A stretch of 64,000 bases of DNA from Candidatus Thiodiazotropha endoloripes (GCF_001708965.1 NZ_LVJW01000003.1:1240001-1304000), one strand, 5' to 3'. Shown: positions 1-9,491, counted from the first letter of the stretch. Numbers and translations are program-made. Notes: generated by a model from the sequence alone, not told the origin.

Positions 1-246
1 GACGGCTCCATCGATGTGATCGCCACACCGGAGAGTTTCTCCGAGGTGAAGGATGCCCTGATTCAGGCGGGATTAGAACCGGAAAATGATGAGGTTACCT
101 ATGTGGCTTCGACCCAGGCGGAGCTGGATGAGGGGGATGCGGACAAACTGCTGCGCATGATCGATATGCTTGAAGATCTCGACGATGTGCAGAATGTCTA
201 CACCAATGCAGAGATTTCAGACGAAATTCTCGATGCAGTTGGCTGA
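1..246 (+). CDS. yebC: YebC/TACO1-family protein, C-terminal part (5' end outside window)
   Basis: The reading frame is open from the first base, so this is the last 81 residues of a gene that starts upstream. The sequence has the acidic C-terminal pattern of YebC/PmpR proteins: a stretch about assigning the protein [10 protein letters not shown], then [20 protein letters not shown] and a closing acidic tail. Family members are about 240-250 aa and are described as DNA-binding regulators or as translation factors that relieve ribosome stalling. ruvC starts directly after the stop codon, the usual gammaproteobacterial order yebC-ruvCAB, so the genes are probably co-transcribed. Identification is firm; the N-terminal domain cannot be checked here. 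Confidence 0.9.
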   Translation, partial: DGSIDVIATPESFSEVKDALIQAGLEPENDEVTYVASTQAELDEGDADKLLRMIDMLEDLDDVQNVYTNAEISDEILDAVG

Positions 247-759
247 ATGCTAAGGATAATCGGCATTGATCCGGGTTCCCGGATTACCGGGTTTGGATTG
301 ATCGAATCCGATGGTGTACACACCACCCATCTGTTTCATGGTGTGTTACGCCTGGAGGGCGAAGCCCTGGCGCCCAGACTGGGACAGATATTTACCGGCA
401 TCAGTGAAGTGATCAACGAGTACCAACCTGAAGTGATGGCGATTGAGCAGGTCTTCGTTTCGAAGAATCCTTCATCGGCACTCAAACTGGGCCAGGCCAG
501 AGGCGCGGCGATCTGTGCTGCGGTCAATCAGGGACTATCGGTGGCGGAATACTCACCCAGAGGTATCAAGCAGGCTGTCGTGGGCACCGGTCGGGCTGAA
601 AAAACCCAGGTCCAACACATGGTGCAGATGTTGCTGAAGCTGCAGAAAAAGCCACAGGCCGACGCAGCAGATGCCTTGGCAGTGGCATTGAGCCATGCCC
701 ACAGTAGCAGGATTGGATATGCAAAGCGTAACAATGGTATGAGAGGTTTTCAGCCGTGA
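247..759 (+). CDS. ruvC: Holliday junction endodeoxyribonuclease RuvC
   Basis: Resolves Holliday junctions by paired nicking of strands of like polarity, acting with the RuvAB branch-migration motor. The 170-aa length is normal. The four acidic residues of the metal site are present: D8 in GIDPG, E67 in AIEQVF, and D139 and D142 in the [12 protein letters not shown] segment. The ATG follows the yebC stop immediately, and the 3' end overlaps ruvA by 4 bases, so ruvC-ruvA-ruvB form a translationally coupled operon. I see no SOS (LexA) box inside the part of the operon that is visible. Confidence 0.97.
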   Translation: MLRIIGIDPGSRITGFGLIESDGVHTTHLFHGVLRLEGEALAPRLGQIFTGISEVINEYQPEVMAIEQVFVSKNPSSALKLGQARGAAICAAVNQGLSVAEYSPRGIKQAVVGTGRAEKTQVQHMVQMLLKLQKKPQADAADALAVALSHAHSSRIGYAKRNNGMRGFQP

Positions 760-1364
760 TCGGTCGTCTAAGAGGCGAACTCGCCGCTAAGCAGGCACCC
801 CATCTGTTGCTGGATGTGGGTGGTGTCGGATATGAAATCGAAGCGCCACTTTCGACCATATTCTCACTCCCGGAAATCGGTCAGAAGGTCACCTTGCTGA
901 CCCATTTGATCGTTCGGGAAGATGCCCATGTACTGTATGGCTTCAGTAATGAAACAGAGCGAACTTTGTTTCGTAACCTTCTGAAAGTAAATGGTGTGGG
1001 AGCCAAGATGGCATTGACGATTCTCTCCGGCATGAGTGCCGATGAGTTTGCCCGCTGTGTCGAGTTCGAGGATGTCGCTGCACTGGTCAAACTGCCGGGT
1101 ATCGGTAAAAAGACTGCCGAGCGGCTGATCATCGAAATGCGTGACCGATTAGCGAAATTGTCCGCTTTCAGTGTCTCCGGTTCAGGGACTCAATCCGTGA
1201 CAGCGGATCAGCCCGCCTCAGCCAATGCGGATGCCGTGTCGGCACTGGTGGCACTTGGATACAAACCACAGGATGCCAGCCGTATGGTTAAAAGTGTGGA
1301 ACAGCAGGATATGGACAGTGAAGCACTTATCAGGGCGGCCCTTCAGGGTGCGGCTAAAAAATGA
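756..1364 (+). CDS. ruvA: Holliday junction branch migration protein RuvA
   Basis: Tetrameric junction-binding subunit that loads RuvB hexamers onto Holliday junctions. The 202-aa protein begins [10 protein letters not shown] with an OB-fold domain, carries helix-hairpin-helix signatures ([13 protein letters not shown] and [15 protein letters not shown], about residues 72-120), a variable linker and the C-terminal RuvB-binding domain ([16 protein letters not shown]). The start is GTG overlapping the ruvC stop as GTGA; the end overlaps ruvB as ATGA. Intact and of ordinary length. Confidence 0.97.
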   Translation: MIGRLRGELAAKQAPHLLLDVGGVGYEIEAPLSTIFSLPEIGQKVTLLTHLIVREDAHVLYGFSNETERTLFRNLLKVNGVGAKMALTILSGMSADEFARCVEFEDVAALVKLPGIGKKTAERLIIEMRDRLAKLSAFSVSGSGTQSVTADQPASANADAVSALVALGYKPQDASRMVKSVEQQDMDSEALIRAALQGAAKK

Positions 1365-2413
1365 CAGGATCACCGGTGAACGAAGAACCCAGACTGATCG
1401 ATGGTGCGGCGACAGGAGATGATGATCTACTGGAGCGGGCCATCCGGCCCAAACAGTTGTCCGACTATGTGGGGCAGGCGGCTGTCTGTGAGCAGATGGA
1501 GATCTTCATAACTGCGGCAAGGGGGCGCGAAGAGGCCCTCGATCACGTACTGATTTTTGGTCCCCCCGGATTGGGCAAGACCACTTTAGCGCATATCATC
1601 GCCAACGAAATGGGGGTCAATCTTCGACAGACATCCGGGCCGGTACTTGAGAAACCCGGGGACCTGGCTGCCCTGTTGACCAATCTGGAACCCCATGATG
1701 TGCTGTTTGTCGATGAGATTCATCGCCTCAGTCCGGTGGTGGAAGAGGTGCTCTATCCGGCGATGGAGGATTTTCAGCTCGATATCATGATCGGTGAAGG
1801 CCCTGCCGCCCGTTCCATCAAGCTCGATCTGCCTCCCTTCACCCTGGTCGGTGCAACCACCAGGGCGGGACTGCTGACCTCACCGCTGCGGGACCGTTTC
1901 GGGATCGTACAACGCCTGGAGTTCTATGATGCTGAGGATCTGGCACGAATCGTCAGTCGATCTGCGGGAATCCTGAATATCGGTATCGACGCTCCAGGTT
2001 CCGGGGAAGTTGCTCGACGCTCGCGGGGAACCCCCAGAATCGCCAACCGTCTGTTGAGAAGAGTTCGCGACTATGCCCAGGTCAAAGGGGATGGTCATAT
2101 TTCGGCAGAGCTTGCAGACAAGGCGTTGAAGATGCTCAAGGTGGACAGTAATGGATTCGACAGCATGGATCGTCGACTGCTGCTGGCAGTCATTGAGAAG
2201 TTTGATGGCGGACCGGTAGGGGTTGATAATCTGGCTGCGGCAATCGGTGAGGAGAAGGGCACGATTGAGGATGTACTCGAGCCCTATCTGATACAGCAGG
2301 GGTTTATGATGCGAACGCCAAGGGGTAGAGTCGCCACACAGGCGGCCTATCTGCATTTTGGCTTGACCCCCAGGTCCGGGGATAAGATGCCATCTGAGGA
2401 TGACCTGTTTTAG
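1361..2413 (+). CDS. ruvB: Holliday junction branch migration ATPase RuvB
   Basis: AAA+ motor that drives branch migration with RuvA. The 350-aa protein has Walker A GPPGLGKT at residues 67-74, Walker B and the sensor region [10 protein letters not shown] around residues 114-123, the GATTRAG segment (sensor I/beta-hairpin region), and a C-terminal winged-helix domain ending with [13 protein letters not shown]. The ATG overlaps the ruvA stop. The stop codon TAG at 2411-2413 runs into AGGGGCTGTTCACA, a near copy of a short motif found again after 11588 and at 24259. Confidence 0.97.
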   Translation: MTGSPVNEEPRLIDGAATGDDDLLERAIRPKQLSDYVGQAAVCEQMEIFITAARGREEALDHVLIFGPPGLGKTTLAHIIANEMGVNLRQTSGPVLEKPGDLAALLTNLEPHDVLFVDEIHRLSPVVEEVLYPAMEDFQLDIMIGEGPAARSIKLDLPPFTLVGATTRAGLLTSPLRDRFGIVQRLEFYDAEDLARIVSRSAGILNIGIDAPGSGEVARRSRGTPRIANRLLRRVRDYAQVKGDGHISAELADKALKMLKVDSNGFDSMDRRLLLAVIEKFDGGPVGVDNLAAAIGEEKGTIEDVLEPYLIQQGFMMRTPRGRVATQAAYLHFGLTPRSGDKMPSEDDLF

Positions 2414-2525
2414 GGGCTGTTCACATGAATAGCGAATACGGATTGATCAGGGAACTCGGATAACATCACACAATCATAGTAGGTTAGTTTCGGCAGCGTA
2501 ATCGGTCGAATAACGGTCTTGGGGT

Positions 2526-2948
2526 ATGAACAGCAGTCAAAATCGATTTCTCTGGCCGGTCAGGGTCTACTACGAAGATACCGATGCCGGTGGTGTGGTC
2601 TATTACGCCAACTACCTGAAATTCATGGAGCGGGCCCGAACCGAATGGTTGCGGAGTAAAGGCTTCGAGCAAGACGAGTTACTGCAGAAAGACGGGATCA
2701 TCTTCGCAGTTCGTCATGTCGATGTGGGATACCATCATCCCGCCCGCTTTAACGATGCGCTGGAGGTCTCTGCCACTGTTTCACGGAAGGGGCGAGCCAG
2801 CCTGACTTTCTACCAGGAGGTGGTGCGCGCTCAGGATACACACCTACTTTGCCAGGGAGAGATCAAGATTGCTTGTGTGAATATGAAGACGATGCGCCCA
2901 ACACCTATTCCAAAACATATTTTGCTGGAGATTGCGGATGTCGACTGA
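2526..2948 (+). CDS. ybgC: Tol-Pal system-associated acyl-CoA thioesterase YbgC
   Basis: Hotdog-fold thioesterase of the 4-hydroxybenzoyl-CoA thioesterase class, usually the first gene of tol-pal operons. The 140-aa protein has the catalytic signature YYEDTDAGGVVYYANYLKF near residues 15-33, including the Asp of DTDAGG and the conserved Tyr/Asn pair. Known members act on short acyl-CoAs and interact with phospholipid synthesis at the inner membrane. The 3' end overlaps the preferred tolQ start by 11 bases, indicating coupling. A 112-base spacer separates it from ruvB, so the tol operon probably has its own promoter there. Confidence 0.95.
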   Translation: MNSSQNRFLWPVRVYYEDTDAGGVVYYANYLKFMERARTEWLRSKGFEQDELLQKDGIIFAVRHVDVGYHHPARFNDALEVSATVSRKGRASLTFYQEVVRAQDTHLLCQGEIKIACVNMKTMRPTPIPKHILLEIADVD

Positions 2949-3612
2949 CCTCTCCATTACCCATCTGATTCTGAACGCCAGCCCGGTCGTACAGTTCGTC
3001 ATCGCCTTGCTGGTGTTTGCCTCACTCAGCTCCTGGAGCATGATCTTCGATCGCATGCGGGTGCTGAAGAGTGCCATGAAAGATGCGGATGAATTCGAAA
3101 GCCGTTTCTGGTCGGGTGGTGACCTGGCGGAACTCTACCGCCAGCTGGAGCGTGAAACCGATGATGAATCGGGCATGGCCTCGGTGTTTCGGGCCGGGTT
3201 TCGTGAATTTGCCCGCCTGCGCACCAAGGGGCACAAGGACCCGATGGCTATGGTGCAGGGGGCGCAACGCTCGATGCGGGTCTCTTTGAACCGGGAGGTC
3301 GATCGCCTGGAGAGTCATCTTTCAACCCTGGCAACCATCGGTTCCACCAGCCCCTATGTGGGACTCTTCGGTACCGTCTGGGGAATCATGAACTCATTTA
3401 CCGCGCTGGGTAACGTCAAGCAGGCCACCCTGGCGCTGGTCGCCCCGGGTATCGCAGAGGCCCTGATCGCCACAGCGATCGGTCTGTTTGCCGCGATTCC
3501 TGCCGTCATCGCCTATAACCGCTACTCCAACGATGTGGAACGCCTGAACAACCGTTACGACGACTTCGTGGAAGAGTTTGCAACCATCCTGCAACGGCAG
3601 GCTGTATCCTGA
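2938..3612 (+). CDS. tolQ: Tol-Pal inner-membrane proton-channel subunit TolQ
   Basis: TolQ with TolR forms the proton-driven stator that energises TolA for outer-membrane constriction at division. The protein (224 aa from ATG 2938; a TTG at 2932 is also in frame) has one N-terminal membrane helix (PVVQFVIALLVFASLSSWSMI), a large cytoplasmic loop, and two C-terminal helices, with the MotA/TolQ/ExbB segment GLFGTVWGIMNSF and LVAPGIAEALIATAIGLFAAIPAV. Overlap with ybgC and the 16-base gap to tolR show an operon. Confidence 0.96.
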   Translation: MSTDLSITHLILNASPVVQFVIALLVFASLSSWSMIFDRMRVLKSAMKDADEFESRFWSGGDLAELYRQLERETDDESGMASVFRAGFREFARLRTKGHKDPMAMVQGAQRSMRVSLNREVDRLESHLSTLATIGSTSPYVGLFGTVWGIMNSFTALGNVKQATLALVAPGIAEALIATAIGLFAAIPAVIAYNRYSNDVERLNNRYDDFVEEFATILQRQAVS

Positions 3613-3628
3613 TCGGGTTTATGAACAG

Positions 3629-4054
3629 ATGAGTCGCAGCAAAAATCGTCGTCGTCCGATGTCTGAGATCAATGTGGTCCCCTACATTGATGTTATGCTG
3701 GTGCTGCTGGTTATTTTTATGATCACGGCACCACTACTGACCCAGGGGGTACAGGTGGAGCTGCCCCAGGCCGATGCGGAACCCCTCTCCAGTGAAGTGG
3801 ACGAGCCCCTGGTGGTGACGGTAAATCAGGCAGGGGACCTTTTTATCGACATTGGTGAGGATAAGGATCAACCGGTGGAAGAGGATGCCCTGGTCGAGCG
3901 GGTGCGGGCTGTACTCAAGTACAAACCCAAGACCCCGATCATGGTACGTGGTGACAGAGGCGTACCCTATGGTCGGGTTGTGGAAGCGATGGTGCTGCTT
4001 CAGGCAGGGGGTGCACCAAGTGTAGGTCTGGTTACTGAATCACCGGAGAAGTAG
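3629..4054 (+). CDS. tolR: Tol-Pal inner-membrane protein TolR
   Basis: Partner of TolQ; its single helix carries the proton-conducting aspartate and its periplasmic domain binds peptidoglycan. The start at ATG 3629 gives MSRSKNRRRPMSEINVVPYI (141 aa), matching the usual ExbD/TolR N-terminus; the frame is open back to 3578 but that extension overlaps tolQ and has no family counterpart. The helix VPYIDVMLVLLVIFMITAPL contains the conserved Asp. tolA begins two bases after the stop. Confidence 0.95.
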   Translation: MSRSKNRRRPMSEINVVPYIDVMLVLLVIFMITAPLLTQGVQVELPQADAEPLSSEVDEPLVVTVNQAGDLFIDIGEDKDQPVEEDALVERVRAVLKYKPKTPIMVRGDRGVPYGRVVEAMVLLQAGGAPSVGLVTESPEK

Positions 4055-4056
4055 TC

Positions 4057-4929
4057 GTGTTAGGGGTGCTCAAACGCAATCCATTTTCGGTGATGCTGGC
4101 ACTGTTGCTGCATTTTGTGATCGTATTCTTTCTGGTGTTTGGCGTCGATTGGGAGAAAAAACCGAAACCGATTGCCTCCCAGGCCAATGTGGTACAGGCG
4201 CACACCATCGATCTGGACAAGATCAATGAGAAAAAGGCCGAGGAGAAAAAGGCTCAGCAGCTGAAGAAACAGCAGCAGGAGAAAAAGCGGCGTCAGGCTG
4301 AAGAGAAGAAACGTCAGCAGGCGCTTGAAAAGAAACGGGTCGCTGAACAGAAAGCTAAACAGAAACGTGAGGCGGAAGCCAAACGGAAAGCAGAGGCAAA
4401 GCGAAAAGCGGAAGCCAAGCGTAAGGCGGAGGCCAAACGAAAAGCGGAAGCCAAACGAAAGGCAGAAGCCAAGCGTAAGGCGGAAGCAGAAGCGAAACGG
4501 AAAGCTGAGGCGAAACGCAAAGCAGAAGCCGAGGCAAAACGCAAAGCCGAGGCCAAGCGCAAGGCGGAAGCAGAAGCGATGCGTCGTGCTCAGGCTGAAC
4601 GGGAAAGGGCGCTTCAGGCGCAGATCGCCGCTGAGCAGAACAGTCGTGAAATCGATCGTTATGGTGCGGTTATCAAGCAGCAGATTGAGCGTAACTGGCT
4701 GAAACCGGCCCAAAACACGGAAGGACTCTCGTGTGTGGTGCAGGTCAGGCTGATACCCGGTGGGGATGTGGTACCCGGCGGAGTCAGCATTGTCCGCAGC
4801 AGTGGTAATGCGGCTTTCGATCGTTCGGTTGAGGCTGCGGTCTACAAGGCGGCGCCGCTTCCGGTACCCAGTGGTGCTCTGTTTGAATCGTTCCGCTCAT
4901 TAAGATTAAACTTTAAGCCGAATAAATAA
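4057..4929 (+). CDS. tolA: Cell-envelope spanning protein TolA
   Basis: TolA links the TolQR motor to Pal/TolB at the outer membrane. The 290-aa protein starts with GTG at 4057, has one N-terminal membrane helix (VMLALLLHFVIVFFLVFGVDW, about residues 12-32), a long Lys/Ala/Glu/Arg helix (about residues 55-200), and a C-terminal globular domain (YGAVIKQQIERNW to RSLRLNFKPNK) of the TonB/TolA C fold with the SCVVQVRLIPGG strand. The helical part contains a tandem KRKAEA-type array that is listed separately. Domain III is complete. Confidence 0.95.
   Translation: MLGVLKRNPFSVMLALLLHFVIVFFLVFGVDWEKKPKPIASQANVVQAHTIDLDKINEKKAEEKKAQQLKKQQQEKKRRQAEEKKRQQALEKKRVAEQKAKQKREAEAKRKAEAKRKAEAKRKAEAKRKAEAKRKAEAKRKAEAEAKRKAEAKRKAEAEAKRKAEAKRKAEAEAMRRAQAERERALQAQIAAEQNSREIDRYGAVIKQQIERNWLKPAQNTEGLSCVVQVRLIPGGDVVPGGVSIVRSSGNAAFDRSVEAAVYKAAPLPVPSGALFESFRSLRLNFKPNK
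4369..4575 (+). repeat. tandem repeat coding for (AEA)KRKAEA units in TolA
   Basis: Degenerate 15-base units of the type GCGGAAGCCAAACGA, with occasional 21-base AEAEAKRK variants, run through the TolA helix and encode AKRKAEAKRKAEA. Synonymous changes (AAA/AAG, CGG/CGA/CGT/CGC, GAG/GAA) break up perfect identity. Arrays like this commonly change copy number by slippage, altering helix length in multiples of five residues. Ala/Lys-rich repeats are normal in TolA domain II. Confidence 0.85.
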
Positions 4930-4941
4930 CTAATTGTTAAT

Positions 4942-6234
4942 ATGAAAAAAATAGTTTTGATGTTGCTGGTGTTTTTGGCTTGTCATTCCGTGGTGAAAGC
5001 CGAATTGACCATCGAGATAACCGAAGGTGTGGAAGGTGCGCTGCCGATTGCTGTGGTACCTTTCGGTATGCCGGGCAGGGGACAGCCGGCGGTGGATCTG
5101 GCTGAGGTGATCAATGCGGATCTGCAGCGGAGCGGACGTTTCAAGACCATCCCGCGGGCTGATATGCTCTCCCGTCCCACCTCCGATCGTGAAGTGGAAT
5201 TCAAAGACTGGCGGGCACTGGGTGTGGAGAATCTGGTGGTCGGTCAGGTGGAGTCCACCGGAGCGGGAACCTATCAGGTTCAGTTTCAACTACTCGATGT
5301 CTATCGGGGTCAACAACTCACCGGTTACAGCATCCCCACCACGGCATCCAACCTGCGCAGTACAGCTCACCGGATTGCCGATATCATCTATGAGAATCTG
5401 TTGGGAATTCCCGGTGCATTTTCCACCCGGGTCGCCTACATCACCTCAACCCGGCTGGCTGATGGCAAGAGCCGGATCGGTCTGAATGTTGCGGACGCGG
5501 ATGGTCATAATCCGGAGACCATCGTCAACTCCAGCGAGCCTCTGATGTCACCGGCCTGGTCCCCGGACGGGATGAAAATCGCCTATGTCTCTTTCGAAGG
5601 AGGACAGTCGGCGGTCTATGTTCAGGGTGTCTACACCGGCAAGCGTCAGAAAGTCACCTCCTTCAAAGGCATCAACGGGGCGCCAGCCTGGTCCCCGGAT
5701 GGCCGCAAACTGGCCCTTACCCTGTCGAAGGGAGGCAATCCGGATATCTATATCTTCGATATGCGCAGCCGCAAGCTGCAGCAGATCACCCGTCACTACT
5801 CGATCGACACCGAGCCTGCCTGGTCTCCGGACGGTAAGAGTCTGGTGTTTACCTCGGATCGCGGAGGCAAACCCCAGATCTACCGGGTATCCGCTTTTGG
5901 CGGCAAGGCGCAACGTGTTACCTTTGAAAACAGTTACAATGCCCGGGCTTCGTTCTCACCCGATGGAAAACTGCTGACCTTTGTCACCCAGGACGAGGGT
6001 AACTATCGGATTGCGGTGCAGGATCTCAAAACCGGCGTAATGCAGGTCTTGAGTCAGGGGAGACTGGATGAGTCACCCAGCTTTGCACCCAATGGCAGTA
6101 TGATTATCTACGGCGCCAAAGCTGGACGCCGTGGCGTACTCGCTGCAGTCTCGACCGATGGGCGGGTCAGACAGCGTCTTGCCTTGCAGGAAGGGGATGT
6201 ACGCGAACCGGATTGGTCACCTTTTAAAAAATAA
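4942..6234 (+). CDS. tolB: Tol-Pal periplasmic beta-propeller TolB
   Basis: Periplasmic protein that binds Pal and is released by TolA. The 430-aa protein begins with a Sec signal (MKKIVLMLLVFLACHSVVKA), followed by the alpha/beta D1 domain (to about residue 160) and a six-bladed propeller with repeated WSPDG/FSPDG motifs (PAWSPDGMKIAYV, PAWSPDGRKLALT, PAWSPDGKSLVFTSDRGG, ASFSPDGKLLTFV). Separated from tolA by 12 bases and from pal by 26 bases. Confidence 0.96.
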   Translation: MKKIVLMLLVFLACHSVVKAELTIEITEGVEGALPIAVVPFGMPGRGQPAVDLAEVINADLQRSGRFKTIPRADMLSRPTSDREVEFKDWRALGVENLVVGQVESTGAGTYQVQFQLLDVYRGQQLTGYSIPTTASNLRSTAHRIADIIYENLLGIPGAFSTRVAYITSTRLADGKSRIGLNVADADGHNPETIVNSSEPLMSPAWSPDGMKIAYVSFEGGQSAVYVQGVYTGKRQKVTSFKGINGAPAWSPDGRKLALTLSKGGNPDIYIFDMRSRKLQQITRHYSIDTEPAWSPDGKSLVFTSDRGGKPQIYRVSAFGGKAQRVTFENSYNARASFSPDGKLLTFVTQDEGNYRIAVQDLKTGVMQVLSQGRLDESPSFAPNGSMIIYGAKAGRRGVLAAVSTDGRVRQRLALQEGDVREPDWSPFKK

Positions 6235-6260
6235 TGCACGAGTGAATTAGGAGAACTTCC

Positions 6261-6806
6261 ATGAAAAAAGTGCTGTCACTATCTGCCACCATCACACTCT
6301 CTCTGCTGTTGATGATCGGCTGTTCCTCCACCCCAACCACTGAAGGCGGGGCCGAGGTCTCTGAGCAATCCACCGGCGCTGCAAGCGAAATGGGAGCAGA
6401 AGGCAGTGAAGCGTCCACCTCTGCTGCCTCACAGGGCGAAGAGTGGTACGGCGATCCACTTGAGAATCCCAACAGCCTGCTGGCTACCCGAGTGATCTAT
6501 TTTGACTACGACCAGAGTGTTGTGCGATCTGACTACCTGGAAGTGATCCAGGCTCATGCAGACTATCTCGCCGCCAATCCACAGGCCGTTGTCCGCCTGG
6601 AAGGTCATGCGGATGAGCGGGGAACCCGTGAATACAATCTTGGTCTGGGTGAAAACCGGGCCAACTCGGTACGCAGCCTGATGATGGCTCAAGGCGTGGC
6701 GGATAACCAGATGGTGGTCGTCAGTTATGGTGAAGAGAGACCATCTGCCTTCGAAAACACCGATGAGGCAATGGCTCTCAATCGACGTGTTGAATTGGTC
6801 TACTGA
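6261..6806 (+). CDS. pal: Peptidoglycan-associated lipoprotein Pal
   Basis: Outer-membrane lipoprotein that binds peptidoglycan and TolB/TolA. A lipoprotein signal ends in LLLMIGC with the lipidated C21, followed by a Ser/Ala/Glu/Gly-rich linker of about 45 residues and an OmpA-like domain with YFDYDQSVV, the peptidoglycan-binding loop GHADERGTREYNLGLGENRA and the end NRRVELVY. The ATG has an AGGAG ribosome-binding site. Length (181 aa) is normal, the linker slightly acidic and longer than in E. coli. Confidence 0.96.
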   Translation: MKKVLSLSATITLSLLLMIGCSSTPTTEGGAEVSEQSTGAASEMGAEGSEASTSAASQGEEWYGDPLENPNSLLATRVIYFDYDQSVVRSDYLEVIQAHADYLAANPQAVVRLEGHADERGTREYNLGLGENRANSVRSLMMAQGVADNQMVVVSYGEERPSAFENTDEAMALNRRVELVY

Positions 6807-6820
6807 TTGGGGAGAGGTTC

Positions 6821-7636
6821 ATGAACTCACGCTTCAGACTGGCGATAATCAGCCTGGCGATCGGGCTGGGGGTTAGCACTCCGATTCTGGCAGCAGAGAA
6901 TGGTCCAAACATGGAACAGCGTCTGCAGCGGATTGAGCGGATGCTGCAAAATCAGAGTCTGGCGGATCTGGTGCTGCAACTGCAGCAGTTACAGAGAGAG
7001 GTACAGCAGTTGCGTGGCGATGTGGAGTTGCAGAAACACACCATGGACGCCATGAGCCGCCGGCAACGGGATCTCTACCTGGACATCGATCAGCGGTTGT
7101 CACGCTTTCAATCTGGCGGCGCGGTTACACCCCCACCGGTTTCCGCACCACCTCCGGTATCAGCACTACCCACTGCAAACCAGCAGAGTGGTGAGCCGCC
7201 GATCGCATCGATTGAGTCAACCAGCTCCGTGGTAACACCCCCGGATCCTCAACAGGAGGAGATGGTCTACCAGGAGGCATTCAATCTGTTGAAGCAGGGG
7301 CGCTACCCGGAGTCGATTACCGCCTTTAGCGCATTTCTCAAAGATTACTCCGGTGGCAGTTATGAGGATAATGCCCAGTACTGGCTGGCGGAAGCGAGTT
7401 ATGTGAACCGGGATTTCGATACCGCCCTGGCAGAGTTCACCAAGGTGAGGGAAAGGTATGCCCAGAGTCCGAAGGTTCCCGGTGCGATGCTGAAGATGGG
7501 GTATATCCATTACGAGAAAAAGCAGTGGGATGAAGCGAAAAAGGTACTGCGTGAACTTCAGTTGAACTATCCTGCCACCACCGAGGCCCGACTTGCTGAA
7601 AAGCGGATTCAACGAATCACAAAAGAGGGGCGCTGA
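6821..7636 (+). CDS. cpoB: Cell division coordinator CpoB (YbgF)
   Basis: Periplasmic TPR protein that couples Tol-Pal constriction to peptidoglycan synthesis by PBP1B in E. coli. The 271-aa protein has a signal peptide (cleavage after about TPILAAE), an N-terminal trimerising coiled coil (MEQRLQRIERMLQNQSLADL to ELQKH), a Pro/Ser linker and a C-terminal set of TPR units (about residues 145-268) beginning YQEAFNLLKQGRYPESITAFSA. Last gene of the tol-pal operon; a strong terminator lies 71 bases downstream. Confidence 0.94.
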   Translation: MNSRFRLAIISLAIGLGVSTPILAAENGPNMEQRLQRIERMLQNQSLADLVLQLQQLQREVQQLRGDVELQKHTMDAMSRRQRDLYLDIDQRLSRFQSGGAVTPPPVSAPPPVSALPTANQQSGEPPIASIESTSSVVTPPDPQQEEMVYQEAFNLLKQGRYPESITAFSAFLKDYSGGSYEDNAQYWLAEASYVNRDFDTALAEFTKVRERYAQSPKVPGAMLKMGYIHYEKKQWDEAKKVLRELQLNYPATTEARLAEKRIQRITKEGR

Positions 7637-7707
7637 GACAGGTCAGCTCTCTGATTGATTCAACCTTTACTCGCTAATCGCTGAATTGATGCGTGGTTCG
7701 ATCCATA

Positions 7708-7732
7708 GGGTGCGGTTCTCCGCACCCTTTTT
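7708..7732 (+). terminator. Rho-independent terminator after tol-pal-cpoB
   Basis: Perfect 8-bp stem GGGTGCGG / CCGCACCC (7708-7715 and 7720-7727) with a TTCT tetraloop, followed by five T (7728-7732). It separates the tol operon from queE-queC, which therefore likely have their own promoter in 7733-7815. Confidence 0.85.
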
Positions 7733-7815
7733 GCATTTATCACCACCAACTGTTAAAAAAATCTATCCATCCTACCGGTCGATCATCTCTCAAACCCATT
7801 TGGCTCAACCTGGAA

Positions 7816-8457
7816 ATGTCACAATTACGTATCACTGAGATCTTTGTTTCCCTGCAGGGGGAGTCAAACACGGTCGGCTTGCCGACCGTTTTCATCCGTT
7901 TGACCGGCTGCCCTCTGCGCTGCGTCTACTGTGATACTGAATATGCCTTCAGTGGTGGCGAAAAAATGCCGATCGAATCGATACTGCAGCAACTCTCGAA
8001 TCTACGGATCAATCGGGTCTGCGTCACCGGTGGCGAGCCACTGGCCCAGGCGGCATGCACGGAACTGATGAGCCGACTCTGTGATGCTGGATATGAGGTC
8101 TCACTGGAGACCAGTGGTGCATTGGATATCAGCACGGTTGATCCAAGAGTGGTGCGGGTCATCGATCTTAAGACGCCGGGTTCCGGTGAAGTGAGCAAAA
8201 ACCGCCTCACCAATCTGGACTGTTTGAGAGAGGGTGATCAGCTCAAATTTGTCATCAGTGACAGGGATGACTATGAGTGGAGCAGGGCGATGCTGAAGGA
8301 TCATGAGCTGGAAAGCAGGTGTGAAATCCTCTTCTCACCCGTACATGGTAAACAGAATCCAACTCAACTGGCGGAGTGGATTCTGCAGGATAGATTGAAT
8401 GTCAGGTTTCAAATGCAACTCCACAAACTGTTATGGGATGATCAACCAGGGCGATGA
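7816..8457 (+). CDS. queE: 7-carboxy-7-deazaguanine synthase QueE
   Basis: Radical-SAM enzyme that converts 6-carboxytetrahydropterin to 7-carboxy-7-deazaguanine on the way to queuosine. Start ATG 7816 gives [17 protein letters not shown] (213 aa), matching the family start; the frame is open back to 7693 but that part overlaps the terminator. The SAM [4Fe-4S] motif [10 protein letters not shown] (C-x3-C-x2-C) and the GGEPL motif are present. The final four bases overlap queC. Confidence 0.94.
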   Translation: MSQLRITEIFVSLQGESNTVGLPTVFIRLTGCPLRCVYCDTEYAFSGGEKMPIESILQQLSNLRINRVCVTGGEPLAQAACTELMSRLCDAGYEVSLETSGALDISTVDPRVVRVIDLKTPGSGEVSKNRLTNLDCLREGDQLKFVISDRDDYEWSRAMLKDHELESRCEILFSPVHGKQNPTQLAEWILQDRLNVRFQMQLHKLLWDDQPGR

Positions 8458-9131
8458 ATAAGAAAGCCGTAGTTTTACTCTCAGGTGGTCTCGACTCCGC
8501 CACTGTGCTGGCGATCGCCCGAAGTCAGGGTTATGAGTGCTATGCACTGAGCATGGCCTATGGTCAGCGCCATGCCGCTGAACTGAGTGCCGCAGCCAAT
8601 ATTGCCAGCTCGCTCGGAGCTGCCGATCACAAGGTGATGTCCATCGGGCTCGATTCAATCGGTGGTTCGGCATTGACCGATACCTCCATCGAGGTTCCAG
8701 AGCAACTCGCTGATGGCATCCCGGTGACCTATGTGCCGGCAAGAAATACCGTCTTCCTCTCACTGGCCCTGGGTTGGGCGGAAGTGCTTGATGCCCAGGA
8801 GATCTTCATTGGCGTCAATGCGGTGGACTATTCCGGTTATCCCGACTGCCGACCTGAATTTATCCGCGCCTTCGAACAGTTGGCCAATCTGGCAACCAAG
8901 GCTGGCGTGGAAGGCAAGGCTTTTATAATCCACACACCTTTGATCGATCTGACCAAAGGCGAGATCATTCAGCAGGGGATCAAGCTGGGACTCGACTACA
9001 GTCTGACCGTATCCTGCTACCAGGCGAATGAGCAGGGAGAGGCTTGTGGCAGTTGCGACTCCTGCCGCTTGAGAGCGCGGGGATTTGAGGAAGCCGGGAT
9101 TGCCGATCCCACACGATACTGCAAAAGCTGA
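8454..9131 (+). CDS. queC: 7-cyano-7-deazaguanine synthase QueC
   Basis: Zinc-dependent ATP-PPase that turns 7-carboxy-7-deazaguanine into preQ0. The 225-aa protein has the PP-loop [10 protein letters not shown] near the N-terminus, the substrate segment [18 protein letters not shown], and the four-Cys zinc site in the C-terminal part (C of SCYQANE, then ACGSCDSCR). ATGA overlap with queE couples the two steps of the same pathway. queD is not in this window. Confidence 0.96.
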   Translation: MNKKAVVLLSGGLDSATVLAIARSQGYECYALSMAYGQRHAAELSAAANIASSLGAADHKVMSIGLDSIGGSALTDTSIEVPEQLADGIPVTYVPARNTVFLSLALGWAEVLDAQEIFIGVNAVDYSGYPDCRPEFIRAFEQLANLATKAGVEGKAFIIHTPLIDLTKGEIIQQGIKLGLDYSLTVSCYQANEQGEACGSCDSCRLRARGFEEAGIADPTRYCKS

Positions 9132-9491
9132 ATTGCGGTTTCAATCACTTCGCAAAAGAACCTGTATCAACACAAATTGCGAGACCCTTGATCAGGCCCG
9201 CTGTGGTCGATCTATTCATCCGCTTCCAACAGGATGCAGGCATCCGTTCGATGAACTTGAATCAGCCATGCCGGCGCTCCAAATCAATTCAACCATGTTT
9301 TAGTTTTTATCCCTTGATGAAGTGGTCGCAAGGGATGAGAATTGTTGATCGAGGTCGCAGGCGCTAGGGTAATCACTAGTGTTAAATGGTGATGTGCAGT
9401 TGCTATATTGAGCACACAGAGCAGTTGACATTTTAAACAACTGACTCGGATAGCAATGCCTTGGGACTGACAGTAAAGGGAGTTAATGGTT
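9132..9491. other. intergenic region with possible promoter, no gene
   Basis: About 360 bases without a supportable gene. An 8-bp inverted repeat ATCCCTTG/CAAGGGAT (9309-9316 and 9329-9336) has no T-run. A TTGACA hexamer at 9425-9430 is followed 17 bases later by a poor -10 (GGATAG, 9448-9453), and TATATT lies at 9404-9409; either could serve the gene starting at 9492. The short frames here look random. Confidence 0.5.

Noticed and set aside
4060-4713. Long minus-strand open frames opposite tolA
   Set aside because: They are the complement of the Lys/Ala/Glu repeat codons and give Phe/Leu/Cys-rich low-complexity products; tolA is the real gene.
7637-7707. Possible tRNA gene after cpoB
   Set aside because: tRNA genes often follow cpoB, and GGTTCGATCC occurs at 7695-7704, but no cloverleaf can be folded around it.
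9309-9336. ATCCCTTG/CAAGGGAT hairpin as terminator of queC
   Set aside because: It is 180 bases from the stop and has no T-run on either strand.
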